A DNA stretch of 64,000 nucleotides, taken from positions 2,418,001 to 2,482,000 of the forward strand of contig NC_088320.1 in NCBI RefSeq assembly GCF_910592395.1, given 5' to 3'. Under the pieces are notes generated by a model, which ran no database searches, had not been told where the DNA came from, and worked only from the letters and a program-made list of their open reading frames with translations. Of this stretch, positions 33,006-45,200 are shown one piece after another. Source of the DNA: Lineus longissimus. Taxonomy: Eukaryota > Nemertea > Pilidiophora > Heteronemertea > Lineidae. The translations under genes were made by a program, and so were the position numbers. Within the stretch, counting starts at the first letter, position 1. Each line of letters begins with the position of its first letter.

Positions 33006-35615
33006 CTATTGAAAACTGCAATAAAAAACGTTCATTCGCTTTAAGTTTCTTGGAATTGCAAGAAAACGTTCATATTGAATAATTCACGTCGAGGTGCGGT
33101 ATGTATTCGAGTTTGTTGGCTTTTCATGACTGAACAGTCCTAAACTGTTATTATAATGATGTTATATTTGACCCTGACAGTTGGGCCTTGTACTGTCGAG
33201 AATAGCCAACAACTCGAGTCCATGATTGATAGAAAGAAAATGTAGAATTACCTGGCTTAAAAAAAATATCTTTTTTCAAGTCTAGAACATTGTTAAACTC
33301 AGCATGTCAAGCAAAGTTCACATTGTCAAAAAACACATTGTCGCACTTACTTTATCCATAGCTAAACTCGTCTGGTCACAATGCCACAAAACCACAAGGG
33401 AACTGTCTTTTGATACCAAGGAAATGTGAACTTTGCTACCACAGTGTAGTGTTACTTGCAATAACTGCATGGAGTTGATTCAGTTCCAAATGAGCTTTTG
33501 TGTGTGCATGACTTTTCTTCTCGTAAATGCTATCATGATGTTTGTGATGTCCCAGTTCAGAAAACTGGCATCTTGAACTATGTATAAGTTACTGTCAGCA
33601 GTTAATACTTGAAGATATTCTTAGTATTCTTGTTTATTTATGTATATAATTGCACCAGTTTCGAGAAAAGTATAACAACTTTCTTTAAATTTTTCAAAAA
33701 CACAGATTATGCTTTCTGATGTATAAATATCTAGAGAAAATGTGTAACTTCAAAAATGTTGAGAGTCCGAACAAATAGCTCTCACCTTTTCGTGGTTGCA
33801 TTTTTGATCTAGACATACAGAATTCATTCCAGTTGCCTGTGCTAAACGAGTGAAATATCAAAGAGAGTATTCTACAACTTTTTAAGTATCAGTCTTTATT
33901 GTGATTCAATATTCATTCCCAAGTTCAAATCTTGTGATACTTATCTTAGCTGAATAGAACCATTTTCCCCGAGTTGTATTGGTGATGCTGCAATGATTTA
34001 TCTCCCTTTGTTAGTAGAGAGACTCGCTTGTTGGTTTGAGACACAAACCATTAAATCATTTCAATAATATTGTGCTGTAATGATGAGAGTAATATCGATG
34101 TTGGCTTGGATATTTTTCGTAATTAATAAAGACATTGTCTTGTGTGTCCCAGTTGCATCTGCTATGAGTGCTCCTCACCAAGTTTGGGAAAAAAATTGAT
34201 TTTGTCTTATTCAACTCTGTGTATATCTCATTCAAATAGCTCTTTATCAGAGTAGCGGCACTTGTCTAAATTGACCATTTTGTCATCGCATCAATAATCC
34301 TTTGTGTTAAAAAGTGATTAAAATGCTACATTCAGTTTCAGAATGCATGCCCGTTCTTGCTCTTTTTACGTTCGACTAACACTTGCGTGGAACCATGCTT
34401 ATACTTGTGGTACATGTCAATGTAGAAAATCCAAGGCACTAACTTGCTTGAAAGCATTCCGAAATTGTCAGTTTTTGTGGGGAGGGTAGCTGAATTTAGA
34501 ATTGATGTTGTCCACTGTGTCGACTTGGGTCGATTTTGATAAGTGCAGAGACATAGACCCTTTGTGACATTTGTTGTGATGTGCCATAGTTGCAACTGAA
34601 AACATTCTGGATTTGATCCTCGGCTGGGAAGAGCACCAAGTGTGTTTGAGATAGTACAAACTTAAAACACAATACAAATACAAGTTTTAATGAAGAAAAA
34701 TTAAGTTGAATATATTTTGGGATTACTTAAAACAACTTTACCAGACTGGTCATTAGCTTTTAACATCTTGTCAAATCTAACATACTTTCTTGGTACTTTT
34801 TAGTGAAACCAGGCTGTCTTCTATTCTTTCATTCTAAAATGCACTTGGTCCTGACTCAAAAAGATAATATTCTGAAATGTGCATTTGTAAACTAGCTGTT
34901 CACGTACGGAAATGTAGTTTAAATGTCGACATATAAAAATGGACAAAAATAAAACATATTTCTAAAACTTTATTCTAGTGCCTTATTTTTCAGATCGTCT
35001 TTTGCACTTATCAAAACGACATTAACCCTTGCCTGTTTGCCTAGTTTGATTGCTTGCTGTTTTATCCTCGTTTGAAATGCTGCATCGCATGATTTTCACC
35101 CTGAGATTTTGTGGGAAATGGAAGTATTTGGCAGGGTTGTCATTTTGAAAAGTGCTGAGATGTAATCTGATTTGATTATTGTAGTCTTGGTGCGTGCCAT
35201 CGTTTGAGAGGATTCGAAGGCATGCTTGGATAAAGGTAGTCGGATATGCTACTTTCCAACCTGACCCATTCCACCCCTGACTTCTGCTAATGAGCAGGGG
35301 TATACCCTTATCTATCCAGAGAGGCTGTGATCCCCTCAACTTTCTCAAAATGGATCAAAATGGTCTGCAAGTCTTTACTATCCCCCACCTAGTCTAGATT
35401 TGAAAATGACGACCTTTGTTGCCAGGTACAGGATATCTCAATTCTCTTGGAAGTGACTTGTGGAGCTAAGTGATCACATCCACTGATATGGTCACCTGGG
35501 AAAATTTGCATGGTGTGGTTTGAGAGCTGAGTCCGTGTGAAATATTCCTTGTCAATTTCTCAGACGATTAACCATGATTGACCCCCACACACTAATTTGG
35601 CCCTGGATTTTCTAG
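33006..35615. other. SMARCE1 3' UTR and intergenic DNA
   Basis: Candidate polyadenylation signals AATAAA lie at 33020 (15 bp after the stop), 34125 and 34948, so alternative 3' ends from very short to about 1.9 kb are possible. The DNA is AT-rich. I find no convincing exon. The missing first exon(s) of the ZEB-like gene may lie here, but no ATG with a good phase-1 donor stands out. Confidence 0.5.
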
Positions 35616-36450
35616 GATTTTACCCCGAATATTATGATCACTATTTCAACCCATCCTACTACAACTGGGACAGTTTTGATGACAACGTTACGAATGACCT
35701 CAACAAGTTAAAACCAAAAAGATCTCCGAGTGTACCGAGTAAGTAATATGGCCTTGAAAAGACACACTTAATGGCCGTGGGCAAGCCATTTACCTTCAAT
35801 CGAGTGTATGTTTCAACGAACTGCAAGACTCCAGATTTCAATCAAATTCCCTTTGAAAGGTAATATCTGCAGTAAAAATGGTGAAATTCCAGGGTTTCCA
35901 TCCACTGACATTGTACCTTTTTTAGTTAGCTCTTTTCTTTACTTCACTTGCATCCCACCTTAGCTTAAGCTTCAACCAACTGTTACCATGTCAGTTTTGC
36001 TTGTGTGTTTCCGTGTGGTGTGTAATCATGTGAAATGGGGTCACCTGTGAAACAGAATATTGACTTTGTGCAGCCCTCTCACATTCACACATGTAATGTG
36101 GACGTCTGCTGCAAATTTGTTGACGTCTTCCTTGACATGGCTGTTCAAATTTTGAAATGGTGTCAAAGGGGTCTGCATTCCAAATGTCTTCCATAACATT
36201 GGATCACCGCCAAAACTTCCTCATTAAACTCCTCTCCATTTCAGCATTCCGTCGCCACGCCTGCGATGTTTGCGGGAAGGCATTCAAACACAAGCATCAC
36301 CTGACTGAACATTATCGCCTCCATACCGGCGAGAAACCATACCAGTGCAAACTCTGTGGAAAGCGCTTCAGCCACTCTGGATCATACAGCCAGCACCTGA
36401 ACCACCAGAAGTGCAAATATGCAAAACATATCGACGACCCGTGTCAGTAA
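35616..36450 (+). CDS. ZEB/zfh-1-like C2H2 zinc-finger exons (partial)
   Basis: Two exons join in phase 1: 35616-35738 ([17 protein letters not shown]...) and 36245-36450, which ends in TGA-free coding up to TAA. The second encodes two C2H2 fingers. Finger 1 is [17 protein letters not shown] and finger 2 is [17 protein letters not shown], joined by the linker TGEKPYQ. These closely match the C-terminal finger cluster of ZEB1/ZEB2/zfh-1 repressors ([16 protein letters not shown]), which bind E-box DNA in the nucleus. The first exon is Tyr/Asn-rich and unfamiliar. The incoming phase is 1, so at least one 5' exon is missing. ZEB has a third C-terminal finger, an N-terminal cluster and a homeodomain-like region that I do not see. 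It may be a small derived paralogue, or the last exons of a gene whose 5' part I failed to recognise. Confidence 0.6.
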
Positions 36451-38434
36451 ACACACATTGTACAGCCAGCAAGTGAAACACTAAGCCGGTTGACGAACAT
36501 ATGAGACTTTTGCCTGAAAAGATTCTTTGAGACTTAAGTCATTAGCAGACAGGTTTTGATTGCGGTATTCTGAGGTGCATAAGAAAATAGGAAGATGTTT
36601 ATATATGTTTTCCCTTCAACGTTATTGGTAGAGGAATTCGCCAAATATCTTGATTGAAAATTAGTGAGATAGACCAAGTGTAACATTTGGTTTATAGCCG
36701 AAACCCTCTTGCCATTTTGCCATGACCATGTGACGGACAAAGGTGTGGACTAGATTTGCTGATGTTCTGAGTCCCTATCTGATTGCTTTGTAATCTAAGT
36801 CTGCCTTGACATCTAGTCCTGTAAAAGCCCAGATTTGACTAAGCATGACATGGTCCTGCCCTTGCCCATCACTGGCCACATTGTTATTTATGCAGATATT
36901 TTACTGTTGTTCGAATTTAGACATACTTTGTACATTATAGTATTTTCCCTGCCAAAATATCGGTGCAATAGGACGAATTTATAGCTCTTTTTTCCCGAAA
37001 ATTGGTGCAGTATTTTTGTGAAATCAAACTTGTCCAGGTTAAACCACTGTATTGTCGGTCTGGTTGAAAGTTTTGATCTCTAGATTTACCTTAATTAACT
37101 AACATAACATACCTAGCTGTATGTGCATTTAATCATATACAATGGTGCATATCTGTTTTTTAATCCCCACCACTGAAGTTACCTGGTAATTAATGTCAAA
37201 TTATCAACAATATGAAATCTTTACTTTCAATGAAGAAAACATTTGGTAAAGTTTTCATTCAAGTTCTTTGTCCTATAAATTACCGTCCTTTGAAGGTAGA
37301 AGGAGAAAAATGGCTGGTTTGAAGTCAAGATGCCTCTTAACATTTCCTCAAATTTAAGAGAGGAAATTGAGATTTAAAGCTGTCTTGATGAATCAAATCG
37401 AGTGTCATCAATGGTCTAATATAGACCTAATGAATACCAAACTGTGCAGTTCTAAATGGCAATACCCGGATTCTCCATTGCCTCCGCCCACACCTGACGT
37501 GCGTTGTTTGGAAGCTGAGCAATGTCAATACATTGAGGGTCAAGATGATAGGAATTAGGAATGGAAACTCTTCAACAAATATAGAAAATACTAGTATATA
37601 TTGGTGCAATCGTTACTTAATCATCTAGATTTAGTTTTGAGATTATTATTATAGCTTTTGATTATAAATGATTTGTTTGTTACGATTACAATCTTTGCAT
37701 CCTTCAAGGATGAATTATTATGATTTGTTTTAGGCCTGTACTTATTTTATACACCTCCCTTCGACTTAGAATCACAAGATTTGTCTATTATGAGTTCATA
37801 TGCAATCAGTAGACTTGTATTATTTCTCAGTATTAATTCGATATGATTTTTAATTACTTTTTGTGGCAGCATTTGTAGTTGTATTCCTAACATGATATAC
37901 TGATCTACCTGTTATTAAAGTAAGCTGTCCTTAAAGTAATGATGTTATTTTCAGTGTAAATATCAAGTTTTCATACATATAACTTCAGCATTATGATCAT
38001 CCCTCTCTTCACCAACCATTGGTTGCCGGATCTCAATCAGTTCTCAGTGACAAAGCATTTAAACAGCAGCAATTTTTATATAGAAAATTAACTTATTTAA
38101 ATTATTTGATTATTTATTACTGGTAATAAGTCTCATGATATGATTGACAGGTGTCAGTCATTCAATATCTTAAATCAATTGGAAGTTTATACTTTGAGAG
38201 TGAACAACTTTTGATTGAAACAACTTCACTAAACCTGTAACTGCTATCACTCCATACAGACTTACTTATTATTTTGAATAATTTGATGCATGTTTGGTGA
38301 TTTTTAGTTGCGTTCATCATGTTCATCCAATCAATTGTTTGATTTTGCACTCATAACTGTTATTGTGTATTGCATGCAATCATATTATGATTATAATTAC
38401 CACAAAAGTGTTTAGTTTTTGCTATGGTTACCTG

Positions 38435-38448
38435 GTTACCATGGCAAC
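38435..38448. promoter_or_regulatory. Perfect RFX X-box motif
   Basis: GTTACCATGGCAAC fits the palindromic RFX consensus GTTRCCATGGYAAC at every position. A second, weaker match, GTTGCTATGGTGAC, lies at 38643-38656. RFX factors bind such sites upstream of ciliary and other genes. No gene start is visible nearby. Confidence 0.5.
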
Positions 38449-40787
38449 ATATCATTCTCATTTGGCTAGCAACCAGGTTTCACACATCAAAATTATACTT
38501 GGACTGAAATCAAACAAATGTAACTATCAAATATTATAGGCATGTGAATTTATTTTTGCTATGAATTATGGTTGTGTGTTGAATACATGTTATAGCCCTG
38601 CCATTGTTGACAGCTAGTAGCTTCACTCTTGGCTGGTTTTTGGTTGCTATGGTGACATGTATTGTACTGTATATTTTCAAAGAGAGATTAGAGACTAATT
38701 AGTCCTCGCTAACAATGAAGCACAAGTATTTCTATCCAGTATTATTATCGACATTTTAGAGGTTGTGAACTGTTTCGGATTCCAACTCTGACTTCAACTT
38801 CAAAAGTGCCTCACAGTTGTCTATCGACAACATCAATTCAATTGAAATGAAAAACTTTTTCACATAATTCACATTGATGAGTTACGAGTACGTACATAAT
38901 AACATTTTTAATTGCGTATCAGACTTGTGCATAAAGTGGAGATCAAGTCAATTTCAATTCGTGGTGATGGCCTATTTTTGTAAAGAAGTATGTGGAATAT
39001 CAATGATCTGTTATGTTAATCTATTGAAATTAGATCAAATACTTCATGTGATGATTCAACCTTGGAGTTGAAGTCTGAGGAGAGTGGTATGAGCCTGTGT
39101 AGTGTTCATATGCACAAAATCGTATGAGGACGAAGATTTGGATGTGACTTTTTATGGTTGTTTTAGTTTCATGTACTCACAATGCCAAATTCGTGGACAA
39201 TTCAGCTTAAACTTGAAGGAGATGGTTACCTCAATAGACACCAGATTGTCATAGGTTGAGGTTGAGCTGTTTTTTCAATTGGCAGATCCATTACTAAGGC
39301 CATACATACTTCCCTTTACAAACATGCGTAACAAGGAGTCATGTAACAAGGAGTCATGTAATTGGTCCTGTTTGCAAGAAGATGTTACCCAGGTTGTTCA
39401 ATTTCTGAACCAGTAAATCTCTCATCCAATCAGTCCGTTATGCTTATCACTTGATAGCTTGAAGACATGCTTTAACTCCCAATCTGTCCAGATGTTGTAA
39501 CCTTTACTTTGATACCAGCACAATTAAGGGGATGGTCCCAAAATCTATAGACTTTTCTCTCCGTCCAAAATATGACGAATCCCGCCAGTTTTGTATGAGA
39601 TTTGAGGTCATGTGTAGGTCAAGTTATTGTGATTAATAAAGTATTAACTGTGGAATATACTATTTCTTCTTCTTTGCATTCACTCTTTTGTGAGATGGCA
39701 TTAATGTTGTATTAAATGACTTTTGCCAATGAGACAGTACCGGCCCAAGACCAGCCTGGCCCCTTCAAAGCTTATTTTGGACTAATGAGACAAGTGCAGG
39801 ACTTTCACGAATAACGTATTTTTCTACTATCTAAGAGCTGAAACAAAATTGGAAAAGCATCAAACACGTTCAGGAAAATAGTTTACTGATGAACCAGCAG
39901 AAGAACAAACATACTGCCTTGAACATACTGCGATAATAATGCCACACGTGCGCATCCGTATTTCCCGCGTTAGGTCGTTAGGAACATATGAACAAGTGGC
40001 GTCACCTGTTATTACAAGAAGAACTCCAACATCTCTGGGTAGGTGTAAACTGTTGATGAAATGCGCAATTTGATTGAAAAATATTTAAAAAAACAAACGA
40101 ATATCAAGCCACCAAAGTTAGAGGACCCCCATCAACATTTTCATCAGCAATAATATTAACAGTTTACACCTTCCCGACATAGACATCGAGGTCGAGGATG
40201 TAACAAATCGCGTCAACTCGGGCAGCACGTACTTTCGGGGAATAGTCCAAATCGCAATTTTCATTTCCGATAATTTTAGTCGGTAAGAATCGTTATTTTC
40301 TCTTAGAGTATTTGAATTCATACCTTGATGTTTTACTAATCTTTGCATTACATACCCGTCCTCCGTGTCATTTTATCCAGATTGTCGCATTTTGGCTAAT
40401 TTTGATATAAATGAGAGGTGAGAGAACAATAAAATTTAAATGTGTGTTTTACTATGTATTCATTCAATACACAGGATGTCCCAACACTAACAGCACAACA
40501 CACATTGCCAGCCATGGCTCTCATCATCGATCATGGGCCATGGCCATGCCTGGTGACTGGTGTTGAGACACCCTGTGACTATGTGTATATTCACTTTGAA
40601 AGAAATCTCAGAAATGCTTTCGAATAAGGCATTCTCAGTGAAAGATTGAACTTGAACATTGAAGTGACAGTGTGAGTGTGTTATTTCCTTTTTAATCTGG
40701 ATCAGAACTTGCAATATGGCTCTTCCCTGCACGTGGCTGATCTATTAGTATTATTCCATGCACATGAACCATCAATCTTACCGAAGA

Positions 40788-40861
40788 TATATAGTCCGTC
40801 TTTCAATATTGATTGTACATTTGGATTATAGTCCGTCTTTCAATATTGATTGTACATTAGG
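40788..40861. repeat. 37-bp tandem duplication
   Basis: Two adjacent copies of a 37-bp segment containing ATAGTCCGTCTTTCAATATT and GATTGTACATT, nearly identical. Confidence 0.85.
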
Positions 40862-42276
40862 AGAATGTCCCCAGGGCCCAGGGTTACTTTCGTGTGTGTG
40901 TGGCATTGTTATGTCTCTATTCTCTTCATTCCACTTGTAGTGCCATACGCTGAATCAATTCACACACCTGTCACATTCTGGGCTCATTACAGAATCAAGA
41001 TTGAGGCACGTTCTTCAGTTTTCCATATGAAACAGCTGACGTAAAATTATTGATCTCCCTGCTTGAACCGGATCTGGCCAATTCTGTAAGCTTTGACCAT
41101 GATACTTTTATCAAGCATAGATTAATCTTGGAGACATTAACACTTGTGGATGGACCACACAGCTGTAACAGGTTCTGCTATCTGATTGTCATTTGATTAC
41201 TTTTTAGTGCAATTGATTTGAAACAGGTGTCACGCAAACAGTAGGCATTGCTGCAACTTCTGGCCGCTGCTAACAGATAAGGCCATTTAATTGTATTCCA
41301 TCACATGCATACAATAACATTCATCATCCTAGACACAATGTTTATCGAAGCTTTAACCAATGGCAATAGGCACAGGTGAAAAGACTTCATTGACAGCCTA
41401 TAATTGGGCTTTTTATCGCTATTTTCCCTGAAATCCTTACTCGGATAGTCACAGCACTCGGCACAGCAAGAGCAGGGTTTTTCTATCGACTCAACTTGTA
41501 AACTATTGATCAGTCATTTAACCAGCGTATACCAGGCAGGTGTCATCTGCTCCATTCACGTCCTTACACGTGATCAATACTCTCATGTGTCATTTCTTCA
41601 TTCGATATTCTAATTTCAATCCATTAACATCTCAGCTGGATGGCGTGGCCATGCTTGTTCTATCGTTCCGATACACTAACATATGAATTCTGCACAGTGG
41701 AATAGCAGTTTCTTCCACATGATTGCATGCACTTGACTCTGCTTATGACGTGATCATTCCAATTTTGTCCCTGAATTGGATTTTTTCTTGAGGAATTCTG
41801 ACTGTATTCTGAAAGCATCTTGCCTATTCACCAAAGGTTACATTGTATGTAGAATATTAGGAGTTCTGACTGTATCAAAACTCACTGATGGCTGTTAAGT
41901 CTGTCTCCATGCAGTCAGAATCAAAAGTGAGGATGGCTGCCAATGAAAAAGAGGTAGGATTGTGATTCTGTCTCTTGTAGATGCCTCTTTGGAGAGAATC
42001 TTGCCCTGTGCCAGTCTGTGGTAGGGTTGACGAGAATGAATAGAATTTATCAAGGACACCACACACTATGTGACAGTGGTTTATGTTTTATTCTGGCATG
42101 TGTGGATGTCATTATTTTACGAGTCTGCATCACTCACACATCAGTCAATTGTTTTTCAGCGTCTGTCCTTTAAAAATCCTTCTCTGTTCTTTTTACTTGT
42201 CAGTCAGATTACCTGTATCTTAAAAATATATTTGAAAGTATTTTTAACGTCTGTTTTGCAGGATATCGATGTGGCC

Positions 42277-45200
42277 ATGCCTCGCCCCGGTTTGCGCCCG
42301 AGGTGCTTCTTTGATATAGAGATTGTAGGACAAACGCGTAAGTCATTCTATAGTTTCGTAAACAAAAGAGAGTTGCTTTTGATTTTGATGGTTTTCAAAT
42401 GTAGAATAGTTCTAACTGCTGGACATACATGTAAACAAATGGGAGAGCTAAAGTTGATAACAATGGCACAATGTGAAATCCATTCGTAAATGTTTTGCCC
42501 CCATCATTTGGAGCAGTTGGGCAAAATGACCACTGGGCTTTGTTGAAGAGTTGCATCACAAAATGTACTTTCATAGTTTATTGAAGTAATAATCTTTGTT
42601 CTTTCAGGTGGCCGGGTTGTATTCGAGCTTTTTGCAGATATTTGTCCAAAAACATGTGACAACTTCCGGGCATTATGTAGTGGTAAGTACGTGAATTGTA
42701 AATTATACCTACATGTGCATCAAATCATGACGTTCATAGCATCCCTGTTGTATAGGACAGGGATTTGGAACACAAATAAAGGGAGCAGTGACACAGCTTT
42801 TGATTTGGACGCATCCGGCCCACCAGCCTTTTATCAAGTTTTCATGCGGTTGCTAATACTGTTGTTCGATACATTTACCAAGTTAAATTTTCACTAGAGT
42901 CACCTGGGTAAATTGTATGATGGTTTAAAAAGACTCTTATGTGCTGCACACGATCTGATTGTGTTATATCTTTTAGTATAATCCCAACTTGACGTCTAAC
43001 AGTCTTATTTGCTAACCTTTCAGGTGAGATGGGTATCAGTAAAATCAGTGGTAAACCACTCCACTTTAAAGGTGCCCCGTTTCATAGGATTGTTAAAAAC
43101 TTCATGATACAAGGTGGAGACTTCACAAGCGGTAAGTTTGTTGTTATAATGACTATTAGTCAACTACTCCTTTTATATGACAATAAAAATAGCTGTGATG
43201 CACTTCTTTAAAAGCCTAGAGGCTTGTGAGCCTGCCTTGTGTGAAATTCCATCTTCTGTCTGAGAACTGGTAGCCCGATTGTCTCACTGATCCAGGAGCC
43301 TGCTTACATGTGGATTATATTGGAATGTTTACGAGTGACCAGCCTTTGATTGTATTATCACTTTGAGGTTTATATTCAAGTAATATCAACTTTATCGTGA
43401 CATTTAATCATATTTATTTCTCTTCTTCCAGGAGATGGAACAGGAGGGGAATCAATGTATGGAAAAACTTTTCCTGGTAAGATATGCTTTCCTGTGCATT
43501 GTTTTGTATGTATTACATTACATCAGTTGATCATCCACCTGCAGCGTAATGCCTCTTGTTTACAGCAGAACACATTATCGATGTGCTTGAATGATGCCCA
43601 ACACTGTCTTGGTAAAAGGGAAATGATCGATGTTAAAATTAATGAGTACCAGCTGTTGGGTAGACTAAGTTTGATTCCAAGGCAGATGGTATGGTGTCTC
43701 GAATGATAAAGAGGGTACTTTTGCCGCTGACAATTCACCAGTAGTATCTTGTTGAGAATATCTGATTGAAAACATGGGTATGGCCATTTTCTGTAAACAT
43801 TTTCAAGTGGAAAAGGGTGAAATTTACTTTTGGTACAAATGTACACACATCCAACTGTTACACTGATGCATTTACTTCTTGACTATTTGCTTTGTTGTTT
43901 ATACAGTGATATGAGACCAGTGGCAGGTAGGTATGGGATGGGCCAATGTTCGAAAGTCTGATGTAGCATCCAGTGAAAACTGCACAAAATAGTGCCATGC
44001 CGTTTCTACTTGCAAATTAAGACAATATTGATATTTGGTCTTTCGTGTCCAAACTGACATAACTTTGTCAAACTTGCATTGGAACCAATATGTCCAGTTG
44101 TACTGAGTACTAGAACTTTACCCTGAGCCAAAAATTTGATATTTCACCAAAAAGGCAGTTTAAAACTGTCTGTTCAGTCACTGGAATATAATATTAGGTT
44201 TCATTCAGCTCCGACTGAGACGAAACCAATTCTTCAGGACCCTTTTCTCTCATCGACGCTTTCACAGATATTTAACGCGTATTCGGTATCTTTCAGATGA
44301 GAGTTTTGAACTTAACCACGATCGTGACATGCTTCTTTCCATGGCAAATCGAGGCAAAGATACCAATGGATCCCAGTTCTTTATGTAGGTATAGTCAGAT
44401 TTTGCATTCCTCAAACCGCTTAGTTTTTGCTCGATGAATTTCTTGAATGATTGGTAAACTTCTTGGTGGGATTACTGATAGCTGATATTCCTCTGTAGTC
44501 TATTTGGAGAACCTCAGTGACCGTTTCTAGGCTTCTTGAAACATCTAACTAGCGAACTTTTCTTCAACATATGGGTGATTATCAGTGGATACATTTTAAT
44601 TTTTTTAGCTTGGGGATTTTCCTTGAGGGTTGAGTACAACTGTGGGTACCGGTGATCACTTACATATTAGACATGGTTGACTGAAATCAAATGTTTGGGG
44701 TAACGCCTTCTCTATCTGTCATGTAGACTTGCTCTGGTTTGGTTTTTGTTCTAGAAGTAGGAGTTTTAAGTTTGCTTATTCTCTTGCTTGCTTTGATGTG
44801 GGTTGGATTGGTGAAAGGGAACTCAGTGAATAAATTGGAGGAAAAGCGCTGGGTTGGGCTTAGAAATGAAATAAAATATAAGAAGTGTCCTTATTTCTTG
44901 TTGCCGAATACCATGCCATTTGGCTAAAGTGCATCATGCAAATATTGGTTGGTTGCTTTCTTTGTTTATCTATCTCGGCATGGCCATTGCCCTGGTACAG
45001 TTTTTCAGCCTGTCTAATCTGCAGCTTCCTTGAATTTGTCCAAAATCGACATGTAGGTGTAGATGCGAGATTTTCATTTTCTCATGTTTTCATCGTGAAT
45101 AGGCTTCGTAAAATATTTCTTATAGTAGGCTAGAATTGTTTGTCAAAATACAGCACTTTATTTTTTCTCCTGTTGACTGTTTTTTTCACATGTATAATGA

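Larger units (their letters stand above)
36451..42261. other. Long AT-rich non-coding stretch
   Basis: It probably comprises the 3' UTR of the zinc-finger gene, intergenic DNA and 5' UTR exon(s) of NKTR. An acceptor at 42261 shows that NKTR has an upstream non-coding exon; a GG|gtaggtg donor near 40040 is one weak candidate. Features seen: RFX X-box-like sites near 38435 and 38643, and a 37-bp direct repeat near 40790-40860. I find no supported coding exon. Confidence 0.5.
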
